DNA from: Leeuwenhoekiella parthenopeia
Lineage (GTDB): Bacteria; Bacteroidota; Bacteroidia; Flavobacteriales; Flavobacteriaceae
Direction of reading: 5' to 3'
DNA: 64,000 nt
NCBI RefSeq assembly: GCF_020782115.1
Contig: NZ_JAJGMW010000024.1
Coordinates: forward strand, 1 to 64,000
Part shown: one piece after another, positions 1 to 7,975 of the stretch
Position numbering within the stretch: the stretch's first letter is position 1
Layout: every line of letters starts with the position of its first letter
Made by a program: the position numbers and the translations under genes
The notes under the pieces: model-generated
What the model was told of the DNA's origin: nothing
Seen by the model: only the letters and a program-made list of their open reading frames with translations
Database searches by the model: none

Positions 1-178
1 ATCTATACCAACAATTAAAAACGTATTTTAGTTATTACAATACAAAAAGAAGGCATCAGGGAATAGAAAACGAAATACCGCTGGTAAAGTATTTAAACAA
101 ACAACAAAAAGCAGCTTAGTCAATATAACCGGAACTTAATTTAAGCTGAAAACTGCCCTACAAATGGGGGGATGCTCA
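1..178 (+). mobile_element. Right end of an IS3-family insertion sequence (partial)
   Basis: The block contains the last codons of a DDE transposase followed by about 60 bp of non-coding DNA that ends in ATGGGGGGATGCTCA. Read from the outside this end is TGAGCATCCCCCCAT, which resembles IS3-family terminal inverted repeats (TGA start followed by a C-rich run). The outer boundary is placed at 178 because hsdS coding sequence begins directly after it and the hsdS stop codon (TGA, 176-178) is the first triplet of the repeat. The rest of the element lies left of the window, so the left repeat and target duplication cannot be checked. Confidence 0.72.
3..119 (+). CDS. IS3-family transposase, C-terminal fragment (integrase core end)
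   Basis: An open frame enters from the left edge and stops with TAG at 117-119, giving 38 residues. It contains the stretch YFSYYNTKRRHQGI followed by IPLVKYL. This is the usual end of IS3-family OrfB proteins, where an aromatic YYN-K-RPH-type motif follows the last catalytic Glu of the DDE integrase core and precedes a short P-x-x-Y/F-L tail. The catalytic residues themselves are outside the window. The frame is on the opposite strand to the hsdS gene that the element interrupts. The fragment is short, so the family call rests on this motif plus the adjacent terminal repeat. Confidence 0.7.
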   Translation, partial: LYQQLKTYFSYYNTKRRHQGIENEIPLVKYLNKQQKAA

Positions 179-1583
179 TAAAACCAAGTCATTAATTTCT
201 TTTTGCTTTTTCTCGTTATTTAAAAGTGGCACTTGAATTCCGCTAACGTTCTTATCGTCAATCATATCAACTACTGAACCGTAAGTTTCTCGTTTGATAA
301 GGATTTGGCCATAGTCAGAATTAAAGAAACAAAATAAATAGCCTGCAATATCATTTGACTTTGCTATGACTTTTATAATATTTTGACTTACTGCCCAACC
401 ATTCCAATGTTTTGGCACAATTTGAACTTTTCCGATTGTACCTCTGTCTGAAATTAGAACATAATTTTCAAATACTTCTAATTCTTTTTTGATTCTTGCA
501 GCGTGAACGCTTGTTGATAAAAATTTCTCAACTTTTGGATTTAATTGCGTTATATCTCTACCGCCAAGAAATGGCACTCCATTTTCTCGGTCAACGTAGG
601 TTCTCTTGAATACCCCTGCAAGAATTACATCTTTTGAAAGCTCTCCAATGGTGGCTATTTTTTTTGCATTACGCTTAATTTCTTGCTCTACCAACTGAAC
701 AATTGGAATATGGTAAGAACCATCTAGACGGAATCTCAAATTACTTAATTTTGTAGTATAATTTTGTAGTATAATTTCGTAGTTCTACTGAATTATCAAA
801 ATATTTCGTTTGCAATTCTTCAATTGGTTTAAGTTGAAGTTCTTCGTACAGAATTGATTCCGCTTTATCAATTAACTCATTTGATTCATCCCTTAAATCA
901 TAAGATTCAATTACAAGTTCGTGAATCGTTTTTTTTAGGCTTTCAGGTGCATTCGGAATAATTATATTTTGTAAATGCTCAGGTTCAATATGTTTAATTA
1001 CCGCACCATAATTATTAGATTGAAGTATTAGTTGGCCAGTTTCAGTTTGAAAATATGAATAGATATAGCCCGTATCATATTTACCCTTGCCTGTAAGTCT
1101 TAGAAGATCATGACTAAAAATCTGATTATGTAACTTATTCCCAGCAATACCAATCTTCCCAATAGTACCGGAAACAGTCATCAAAAGCATTCCTTTTTTT
1201 ATTTTTAAGCTTTCTAGATTTGTTTCAGTTTTAGCTGATATATATTTTGAAGGTTTAGGATATACATCAGTAATGGAGGAGGGTTGATAGAAGGGAATTT
1301 CTTTACGGTCAACATAAATTCTTTTAAATCGCGGTCGATGATAAGCAGTTTCAACAAGACCATTTTTAGACCAAAGATTTATGACTCCGTATTTATTTTT
1401 ACTAATTCTTTCCTTAGCTACCTTCGCCCCAAGATTAAAGGCATTAGCCTCTAAACGCAATTTATTGTTCAAAATATCTGATAGGGAAACAGAGGTGTAG
1501 TTGAGTTCGTTTGGTAAATAGGTATAGTCTATTTCATTTTCAACTTCTTGAAACTTATATGCTAAATTATTTTTATCTACCAC
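176..1583 (-). pseudogene. hsdS: Specificity subunit of a restriction-modification system, frameshifted and 3'-truncated
   Basis: Two reading pieces, 1583-741 and 739-176, make up one specificity (S) subunit with two target-recognition domains. Each domain opens with an equivalent motif (KLRLEANAFN in the first, RFRLDGSYH in the second) and closes with a similar P-x-x-(13)-ELV or NDLVL helix start. The frame breaks inside a 13-bp tandem duplication at 746-777. Removing one copy joins both halves into one 465-codon frame reading TTKLSNLRFRLDG across the junction. The 3' end is cut by an IS3 element whose terminal TGA acts as stop, so the distal conserved helix is missing. The piece after the frameshift has only a TTG as possible start and is probably not translated alone. 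The gene overlaps the upstream methyltransferase by 7 bp, as is usual in such operons. Confidence 0.82.
746..777 (-). repeat. 13-bp tandem repeat (about 2.5 copies) inside hsdS
   Basis: Bases 746-777 repeat with a perfect period of 13 (unit on the coding strand AAATTATACTACA). Because 13 is not a multiple of three, copy number sets the frame. One copy gives an uninterrupted hsdS, the two full copies present here shift the frame into TAA at 741-743, and four copies would also restore it with no internal stop. The tract sits in the linker between the two recognition domains, where added residues are likely to be tolerated. Confidence 0.9.
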
Positions 1584-3601
1584 GCTATACCTTGATTAAT
1601 TTTCCACTTAGAAAAAATCTCTGCCACGTGAATAGTCTGGTCATTCACAATCTTTTCTTGCGTCACTTCTTTCCGAGCAATTAAATTACCATTGGCATCC
1701 TTTTCTCTTACTAGCTCCTCAACCTCAATCATTATGATATTACCTTTTTCATCTCGCTTAAAAATTTTGCCACCTCTCTTATCGTGACCGATATGGTCTA
1801 TCATAGTCATGAATATGTCGTAATCAATAATTTCCCTTGACTTTTCTTCGTCAGTAATTTCTTCCTTTGTTTTCTTTTGCAAAAATAGAATTGAGCATTG
1901 AGTACCGTTTCTTGGCTGGAATGCGTCTGCATGTAAATCAATACTTGCAATTATTTTAGTGTTTTTTATTAACCAGTAACGTATGTATTCAAGTCCTGGT
2001 GCCCCTAAAATTGAATCAGGTAAAACAATCGCAGTACGGCCTCCTTCTCTTAAAAGCTGAATAATACGCTCAATAAATAATTGCTCAGGTGGAACACTTG
2101 ATTGAAGCCGGTCTGTTTTATACCAATTTCCGTTTTTGTCTTTGTTCCATATATAAGCAATTTCAAACTGTTCAAGAATTTGCTGGTCTTTAATTGGGAT
2201 TTTAGACCCAAATGGGGGATTGGTCAATATAATATCAAAATGAGCTAAACTTTTATGATTACGAATTTCACTTGCCGAAATACCTAAGGCTTTAGCCAGT
2301 TTCTTCTTTGTTTCTTCCTCCCATTCTTGTGGTGGCAAAAGTGAATTAAGCTGGAGAATATTTCCACTTCCATCATTATTCATTACCATATTCATTTTAG
2401 TAGCTTTTACCAAGTCTGGATTTATATCGAAGCCAAAATAATTTTCAGCAGCGATTTCAGATATTTTGTCGTTAAATGCCTTTCTTACATCAGCATTCCA
2501 GCCTTCCTCCTCTCCATATTGGCCTTCCATCCTTTCCAAAAGGGAATCAATTACAGATGTCATTGCAGTTACTACAAACCCACCAGTACCACAACTACTA
2601 TCCAAAACCCGTTCTGTCTCCTTAGGATTAATCATGGCGACTGCCATTTTCATTACATTTCTAGGTGTGAAAAATTCCCCTCTGTCACCTCTCAAATTAG
2701 CCCCTACAATTTCCTCGTAGGCTTTCCCTTTTATATCAATATTAGTTGTTAAGAGTGCATATTTCTGAAGTTCAGCTACCAGATAAGTAACCGTTCTAGG
2801 CGCAAGTTTTATTTCATCATTTTTATCAAAAATTTGTCCGTGGCGTTTTTTTACTTCTTCAAATATTTTGGAAATACGTTTATAAACGCTTGCTTGCCCG
2901 TCTTTATAATTACGCTCTTTTGAAGTCGTGAAAAATTCTATGGGTTCCAGTAAATTTCTTTCGTCATGGATTTTACAGAAGATTATTTTTAAAAACTCAA
3001 AAAACGCTGGTTGCTTCTGCAATCCTTCATTCACATAAATAATATTATGACAAGTTTTAAAAGTAAATAACAAGTTATCTTCATATGCCTTAATTAAGGT
3101 ATTTCTGTTCGGTCTTTCGTGTTCATCAGTGGTGCCGTCAGCTGAAGGTATGTCATTGAATTCTTCATAAACATATTTACCCTGTTCATTTCTAACCCTA
3201 CGCCATACCTCTTTATGCATACCGTTTGTCCACATACCCCATTCACAATTCCCGCAAGCCGCCATATACGACTTCATCTGCTCAACCCCGTTATTTCTAT
3301 CTGAAGGCTTAACAGATTCCTTTTTACATTCGATTACTAACCAAATGTTATCTTGGTCTTTCATGTCCTCATCTGAAGACCCTTCAGGAAAAATGACGAT
3401 ATCAGCTCTTTTTTTTCCTGAACCCATCTGAACTCCATACTCAATTTTGATTTGCTCCTTTGAGTATTTATGTTCATTAATCAATCTTTTTTCAACGGTC
3501 TGCCTAACATATTCTTCAGGCGTGTCGACTCGAATAGTGCCATCGATATAATCACGAAGTTTTCCTTCTGGAATTGAAATAATAACCTTGGCTTCTATCA
3601 T
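1577..3601 (-). CDS. hsdM: Adenine DNA methyltransferase with N-terminal HsdR-type nuclease-like domain (modification or fused RM subunit)
   Basis: The 674-residue protein has two parts. Residues 1-130 resemble the N-terminal domain of type I restriction subunits, with a candidate PD-(D/E)XK nuclease signature (D67 in RADIVIF, then E91 and K93 in LVIECKK). Residues 290-650 form an N6-adenine methyltransferase of the HsdM type: GEFFTPR near 308-314, AdoMet-binding motif DSSCGTGGF at 334-342 and catalytic NPPF at 461-464. It would methylate adenine in a sequence chosen by the S subunit encoded just downstream (7-bp overlap). A nuclease-methylase polypeptide with a separate S subunit is the layout of BcgI-like type IIB enzymes, so this may be a self-contained restriction-modification subunit rather than a plain HsdM. 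No separate hsdR is visible, although one could lie beyond the IS to the left. Its S subunit is broken, so activity is doubtful. Confidence 0.85.
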   Translation of the reverse strand: MIEAKVIISIPEGKLRDYIDGTIRVDTPEEYVRQTVEKRLINEHKYSKEQIKIEYGVQMGSGKKRADIVIFPEGSSDEDMKDQDNIWLVIECKKESVKPSDRNNGVEQMKSYMAACGNCEWGMWTNGMHKEVWRRVRNEQGKYVYEEFNDIPSADGTTDEHERPNRNTLIKAYEDNLLFTFKTCHNIIYVNEGLQKQPAFFEFLKIIFCKIHDERNLLEPIEFFTTSKERNYKDGQASVYKRISKIFEEVKKRHGQIFDKNDEIKLAPRTVTYLVAELQKYALLTTNIDIKGKAYEEIVGANLRGDRGEFFTPRNVMKMAVAMINPKETERVLDSSCGTGGFVVTAMTSVIDSLLERMEGQYGEEEGWNADVRKAFNDKISEIAAENYFGFDINPDLVKATKMNMVMNNDGSGNILQLNSLLPPQEWEEETKKKLAKALGISASEIRNHKSLAHFDIILTNPPFGSKIPIKDQQILEQFEIAYIWNKDKNGNWYKTDRLQSSVPPEQLFIERIIQLLREGGRTAIVLPDSILGAPGLEYIRYWLIKNTKIIASIDLHADAFQPRNGTQCSILFLQKKTKEEITDEEKSREIIDYDIFMTMIDHIGHDKRGGKIFKRDEKGNIIMIEVEELVREKDANGNLIARKEVTQEKIVNDQTIHVAEIFSKWKINQGIAW

Positions 3602-3638
3602 AGAATATTTGATTAACTTTTGATGAACTGAATTTATC

Positions 3639-3692
3639 TTATTTATTGCTGAAATGCAATAAATAAATAATTAGTGACACAAGCAGTGACAC
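3639..3692 (-). promoter_or_regulatory. Candidate operator region upstream of the restriction-modification operon
   Basis: An 11-bp perfect inverted repeat (TTATTTATTGC, 6-nt spacer, GCAATAAATAA) lies at 3639-3666, about 40 bp upstream of the hsdM start. A direct repeat AGTGACAC-AAGC-AGTGACAC follows at 3673-3692. The positions suit regulator binding around the promoter, but no regulator gene is visible and no clear TAnnTTTG box was found here. The function is inferred. Confidence 0.4.
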
Positions 3693-3705
3693 ATATAAAA
3701 ATTAA

Positions 3706-3744
3706 AAAACCGTAATTAACTGAACTACAATTAATTACGGTTTT
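3706..3744 (-). terminator. Intrinsic terminator after tRNA-Arg
   Basis: A 14-bp perfect inverted repeat, AAAACCGTAATTAA at 3706-3719 and TTAATTACGGTTTT at 3731-3744, starts a few bases after the tRNA 3' end on the minus strand and is followed by a T run on that strand. The arms are symmetrical enough to stop transcription from both sides. Confidence 0.8.
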
Positions 3745-3747
3745 AAA

Positions 3748-3824
3748 TGGTGACCCCGGAGGGATTCAAACCCCCAACCCTCAGAGCCGAAATCTGATGC
3801 GCTATTCAGTTGCGCCACGGAGCC
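3748..3824 (-). tRNA. tRNA-Arg, anticodon UCG, with encoded CCA
   Basis: The 77-nt minus-strand sequence folds as a full cloverleaf. The acceptor stem GGCTCCG pairs with CGGGGTC (two G-U pairs). The D-arm has GCGC/GCGC. The anticodon stem TCAGA/TCTGA encloses the 7-nt loop TTTCGGC, which places TCG at positions 34-36. The T-arm has GGG-TTTGAAT-CCC. The discriminator A and the CCA end are encoded. The gene borders the accessory restriction-modification region on its 3' side, a common arrangement for islands integrated at tRNA genes. Confidence 0.93.
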
Positions 3825-3880
3825 CTTTTCAGTTTTAAATTCAGGACTGATACCTGTTTCTGTTTTGGTCAGACAAAAAT

Positions 3881-4330
3881 CTAACCCAATTTCTTTTTCA
3901 CGATACCCGAAATGGTCTTACCATCTGCACGACCGGCAAGTTCCTGTGAAGCCAGTCCCATCACTTTACCCATATCCTGCATACCCGAAGCGCCTGTTTT
4001 CTCAATAATTGAAGCTACTACCTTTTCAATTTCTTCCTCGCTCATTTGCTCGGGTAAAAATTGCTCAATTACCTCAGCCTGTGCAAGCTCTTCCTGAGCC
4101 ATTTCATCACGCCCCTGCTCCTGATAAATCGCAGCACTATCCTTGCGTTGCTTCACCAGTTTCTGAAGCATTTTAACCTCTTCTTCCTGAGTTAATTCTC
4201 CCGAAGCACCACTCTCTGTTTGAGCAGTTAAAATAGCAGACTTGATTGCACGAAGTGAAGCCAAAGCATTTTGATCTTTAGCCTTCATCGCTGCTTTCAT
4301 AGCCGTCATTACTTCGGTCTGTAAACTCAT
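3881..4330 (-). CDS. yqeY: GatB/YqeY domain protein
   Basis: The 149-residue protein matches the YqeY family over its full length: an N-terminal helical part (MSLQTEVMTAMKAAMKAKD), the conserved LRAIKSAI segment, then the helical C-terminal domain shared with GatB (QFLPEQMSEEEIEKVVASII, MGKVMG, GRADGKTISGIVKKKL). YqeY proteins resemble the tRNA-binding tail of amidotransferase subunit GatB; their precise role is not settled. The gene is the last of the minus-strand division cluster, 175 bp after ftsZ, and a terminator hairpin lies between, so it probably has its own promoter. It ends about 56 bp before tRNA-Arg. Length and start are normal for the family. Confidence 0.88.
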   Translation of the reverse strand: MSLQTEVMTAMKAAMKAKDQNALASLRAIKSAILTAQTESGASGELTQEEEVKMLQKLVKQRKDSAAIYQEQGRDEMAQEELAQAEVIEQFLPEQMSEEEIEKVVASIIEKTGASGMQDMGKVMGLASQELAGRADGKTISGIVKKKLG

Positions 4331-4455
4331 CCTGCATTCATTTTTCGGATTGCGAATATACTTATTTTTGACGGTTCCCCCATTTTTTATTCAAAAAATA
4401 AGCCCAAACTATCTTGAACCAAACCGGGGGAAGTGATATCCCCTGGCAATACATA

Positions 4456-4482
4456 TAAAAGCCGGTAACTTACGCTACCGGC
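4456..4482 (-). terminator. Intrinsic terminator of the division cluster after ftsZ
   Basis: On the minus strand GCCGGTAGCGTAAGTTACCGGC forms a hairpin of about 9 bp (arms at 4461-4469 and 4474-4482) followed by TTTTAT. It lies 24 bp beyond the ftsZ stop codon. Confidence 0.75.
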
Positions 4483-4505
4483 CCTTTCACATCGGTTTTT
4501 ACTAA

Positions 4506-6536
4506 CTAATCGACATTATCGTGTAAGAATGAATTGTTTTTACGCAACTGCATCTCTTCATTTTCATCTGTACTGACTGAAGTTCTGGATAACGAGCTCT
4601 TAGCTGATGGATTTTCGTCAAGACTAACACCCATACGCTTGTAAGCGGGCTGCTTTTCAATCTCATCAATGCGAGACTGATTGTTTCTGAATTTGTAATT
4701 AAACTCCTTCATCATACGTCTGCGTTCAGCCGCACGCTCGGTTAGCAATTGAGATATTGGTGTATTGGTAGGATCTTCATCGCCTTCAGGTACATTCTCT
4801 TCAGGCTTTATCTTTGACTCAACACGTTTTACTTCAATAGCTTCTTCTCGTGTAATTTTAGGTTCGGCAGGTTTAGCCTGTACGGGTTTTGCATTATTTA
4901 AATGCTCCTCAATCTCCATATAATCATCCAGACTGTAACGCTTTTCTCCGTGCTCATTCACTTCGGTAACCGAAACAATCTCAATAGGACTGTTTACTTC
5001 TATTTCACTGATGTCATCGTCAAGTGTATAAACGATTTCCTTTGGCTTTTCGGTAACCTGTGGTTTTTTAGGTTCCTCTTCATTTAAAGGAAGGTCAAAA
5101 GAAAGCGTAAACTGCTCTTCATCTTTCAATTTTGAAACCGGATTTTGCTTTGGTTTAGGCTCTTCGACGCTGACAATTTTGAAATTAAAATCATCGTCTT
5201 CCTCTTCTTCAAAGATTTCGTTTTGAGCCGTATAGTCAATAACCTCCTCGTAAACTACCTGTATATCACGAATCAAATCTGTTGTAGGGATCAGATCCAT
5301 AGCCTTCTTAGGAGCCTCATTTTGGGTTTTGTTTACCATCAAATCCATAGGATCATCGGTATCATCAAGTGTATGTACTATAGGCTTTTTAACTTCCTTT
5401 TTAGGCTCTTCTAAAGCATCCTGACTTTTGGCAGAAGCTGAAAAATCAAGTGTTCTGCCGGTACTCTTTGGGGAAAGATCGTGCTGGGCACGCTGCTCAT
5501 CCTCAAGGGTATGAATAATTTTCTTCGTTTCGGTATTTACGATTTCGTTTTGCTGTTCTACGTTAAACCCCGTTGCGATAATCGTTACCGAAATCGCATC
5601 TCCCAGGCTTTCTTCTTCACCCACACCCATAATGATGTTTGCACTGTGACCGGCCTCATCCTGAATGTGATCATTGATTTCCCCAATTTCATCAATGGTA
5701 ATTTCTTCGGTACCCGAAACGATAAGCAACAACACGTTTTTAGCACCGGTGATTTTATTATCGTTTAATAACGGGGAGTCAAGTGCTTTTCTAATGGCGT
5801 CCTGAGCACGACTACCACCACTTGCACTGGCACTACCCATAATGGCAGTCCCGCTGTTACTTAATACGGTTTTTGCATCACGAAGGTCAATGTTTTGGGT
5901 ATAGTGATGCGTAATAACTTCTGCAATACCTCTGGAAGCTGTAGCAAGAACTTCATCAGCCTTGCTAAAACCGGCTTTAAAGCCCAGATTACCGTAAACC
6001 TCGCGCAGCTTGTTGTTGTTAATTACAATAAGCGAATCTACGTGAGAACGTAAACGCTCTACTCCAAGCTGAGCCTGCTCGTTTCGCATTTTACCTTCAA
6101 ACTGAAACGGAATGGTGACAATACCCACGGTAAGCACATCCATCTCTTTGGCCATTTTTGCAATTACCGGAGCCGCACCTGTACCGGTACCCCCACCCAT
6201 ACCGGCAGTGATAAATACCATTTTGGTGTTAGTTCCAAGCATTTGCTTTACTTCCTCAAGGCTTTCAATAGCGGCCTGCTCACCTACTTCAGGATTGGCA
6301 CCAGCGCCAAGACCTTCTGTGAGGCTCACGCCAAGTTGTATGCGTATGGGCACCGGACTATTTTCAAGAGCCTGTGCATCTGTATTGCAGACCACAAAGT
6401 CAACTCCTTTAATACCCTGACTAAACATATGGTTAATAGCATTGCTACCGCCTCCGCCTACGCCAATTACCTTGATCACGTTGCTTTGATTTTTGGGTAA
6501 ATCAAACGAAATGTTTTCAAAATCTGTGTTGCTCAT
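4506..6536 (-). CDS. ftsZ: Cell division protein FtsZ (long C-terminal extension)
   Basis: Tubulin-like GTPase that polymerises into the division ring. The globular domain covers residues 1-330, with VIGVGGGGSNAI near 23-34, the tubulin signature GGGTGTG at 114-120 and the T7-loop region around GFSKADEVL near 210. The protein is 676 residues, far longer than the usual 380-400. The extra ~340 residues form an acidic, low-complexity linker rich in Glu, Lys and Pro, then a conserved tail with RMMKEFNYKFRNNQSRIDEIEKQPAYKRMG. Such extensions are known in Flavobacteriia. The gene is last in the dcw order, 89 bp after ftsA, and is closed by a terminator. Confidence 0.98.
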   Translation of the reverse strand: MSNTDFENISFDLPKNQSNVIKVIGVGGGGSNAINHMFSQGIKGVDFVVCNTDAQALENSPVPIRIQLGVSLTEGLGAGANPEVGEQAAIESLEEVKQMLGTNTKMVFITAGMGGGTGTGAAPVIAKMAKEMDVLTVGIVTIPFQFEGKMRNEQAQLGVERLRSHVDSLIVINNNKLREVYGNLGFKAGFSKADEVLATASRGIAEVITHHYTQNIDLRDAKTVLSNSGTAIMGSASASGGSRAQDAIRKALDSPLLNDNKITGAKNVLLLIVSGTEEITIDEIGEINDHIQDEAGHSANIIMGVGEEESLGDAISVTIIATGFNVEQQNEIVNTETKKIIHTLEDEQRAQHDLSPKSTGRTLDFSASAKSQDALEEPKKEVKKPIVHTLDDTDDPMDLMVNKTQNEAPKKAMDLIPTTDLIRDIQVVYEEVIDYTAQNEIFEEEEDDDFNFKIVSVEEPKPKQNPVSKLKDEEQFTLSFDLPLNEEEPKKPQVTEKPKEIVYTLDDDISEIEVNSPIEIVSVTEVNEHGEKRYSLDDYMEIEEHLNNAKPVQAKPAEPKITREEAIEVKRVESKIKPEENVPEGDEDPTNTPISQLLTERAAERRRMMKEFNYKFRNNQSRIDEIEKQPAYKRMGVSLDENPSAKSSLSRTSVSTDENEEMQLRKNNSFLHDNVD

Positions 6537-6625
6537 AATATATTCGTTTTACCGGTTTCTGTTGTTTTCTTTTTCATTGCTAAAGCAAACGGGTATGCAA
6601 GCTTTAGTTGGTTGTTGTCAATTTT

Positions 6626-7972
6626 TTATTCTGCGTTATCTAAAAAGTCTTTAAACTTTTCGGCCCAGCTATCAAAAATGCTTTTGCGCACCTTTTTCTC
6701 CCTGGGCTCCTGAAGTTGGGGCTCTTCAATATCTTCTTCATTTTGCGGCTGCGGCTGTACCGGCTCTTCCTCTACGACTGCCGTATCCTGTTGTTGTACC
6801 ACCACATCCTTGCGGTGCTCCAGACTGTTCATCACCAGACCTACAGCTGTTGCGTATAAGGGGCTGGTCGTCTCTGCATCACTATCGCCGGCGAGGTGCT
6901 CGTTGGGATAACCTATGCGGGTGTCCATACCGGTGATGTATTCTACCAGTTGCTTCAGGTGTTTGAGTTGTGAGCCGCCACCGGTAAGCACGATACCTGC
7001 AATAAGTTTTTTCTTTTGCTCCTCGTGTCCGTAATTTTTTATTTCGAGATACACCTGCTCAATGATCTCCACCACGCGCGCGTGAATGATTTTTGAAAGG
7101 TTTTTAAGCGTAATCTCTTTAGGTTCCCTTCCGCGTAAACCGGGGATGGAAACAATCTCATTATCTTTATTTTCTCCCGGCCAGGCAGAGCCAAATTTGA
7201 TCTTCAATAATTCAGCCTGCTTTTCAATAATGCTGCAACCTTCTTTTATATCTTCGGTGATCACGTTACCGCCAAAAGGAATAACCGCAGTATGCCGAAT
7301 GATTCCATCTTTAAAAATGGCGAGATCTGTTGTACCACCACCTATATCTATGAGGGCAACACCGGCTTCTTTTTCTTCCTGACTCAACACCGCGTTAGCC
7401 GAAGCTAATGGCTCCAGGGTAATTTTATCGAGGTTAAGCCCGGCACTCTTTACACAGCGCCCAATATTGCGGATGCTGCTTACCTGACCTACCACAACGT
7501 GGAAATTAGCCTCCAGTCTGCCACCGTACATCCCTATAGGCTGGGTGATCTCGGCCTGGCCGTCCACTTTATACTCCTGAGGAAGCACATGTATAATCTC
7601 TTCCCCCGGAAGCATCACCAGCTTATGTACCTGATTGCACAGGGTATCAATATCTCTGGGCCCTATTACTTCATCTGCATCAGGGCGGGTAATGTAATCG
7701 CTATGCTGCAGGCTACGTATGTGCTGACCTGCGATACCCACCACTACATCTTCAATCTTCATCCCGGAAACACTTTCTGCTTCCTGTACCGCCTGCTGTA
7801 TAGACTGTATGGTCTGGGTAATGTTATTTACCACACCACGGTGAACACCAAGACTCTTAGACTTACCAATGCCCAGAATTTCCAGCTTATGATAATCATT
7901 ATAACGACCTATCATCGCCACAATCTTAGTGGTACCAATATCGAGTCCTACTGCTATGTCTTTCTGCTCCAT
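6626..7972 (-). CDS. ftsA: Cell division protein FtsA
   Basis: Actin-like ATPase that tethers FtsZ filaments to the inner membrane. The 448 residues show the expected phosphate-binding segments: VGLDIGTTKIVAMIG at the N-terminus, ALIDIGGGTTDLAIF near 205 and IVLTGGGSQLKHL near 325. A hydrophilic linker rich in Gln and Glu (about 385-425) leads to a C-terminal amphipathic helix, SIFDSWAEKFKDFLD, the probable membrane-binding element. It sits between ftsQ (3-bp gap upstream) and ftsZ, the canonical dcw position, and is likely cotranscribed with both. Confidence 0.97.
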   Translation of the reverse strand: MEQKDIAVGLDIGTTKIVAMIGRYNDYHKLEILGIGKSKSLGVHRGVVNNITQTIQSIQQAVQEAESVSGMKIEDVVVGIAGQHIRSLQHSDYITRPDADEVIGPRDIDTLCNQVHKLVMLPGEEIIHVLPQEYKVDGQAEITQPIGMYGGRLEANFHVVVGQVSSIRNIGRCVKSAGLNLDKITLEPLASANAVLSQEEKEAGVALIDIGGGTTDLAIFKDGIIRHTAVIPFGGNVITEDIKEGCSIIEKQAELLKIKFGSAWPGENKDNEIVSIPGLRGREPKEITLKNLSKIIHARVVEIIEQVYLEIKNYGHEEQKKKLIAGIVLTGGGSQLKHLKQLVEYITGMDTRIGYPNEHLAGDSDAETTSPLYATAVGLVMNSLEHRKDVVVQQQDTAVVEEEPVQPQPQNEEDIEEPQLQEPREKKVRKSIFDSWAEKFKDFLDNAE

Positions 7973-7975
7973 AAC

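Noticed and set aside
176-1583. Programmed frameshift in hsdS
   Set aside because: The frame break lies exactly in a 13-bp tandem duplication with no slippery heptamer at the junction; a copy-number change explains it better.
6743-6800. Possible repeat element in ftsA from Gln/Glu-rich codons
   Set aside because: It is a low-complexity linker within the FtsA reading frame, common in flavobacterial FtsA.
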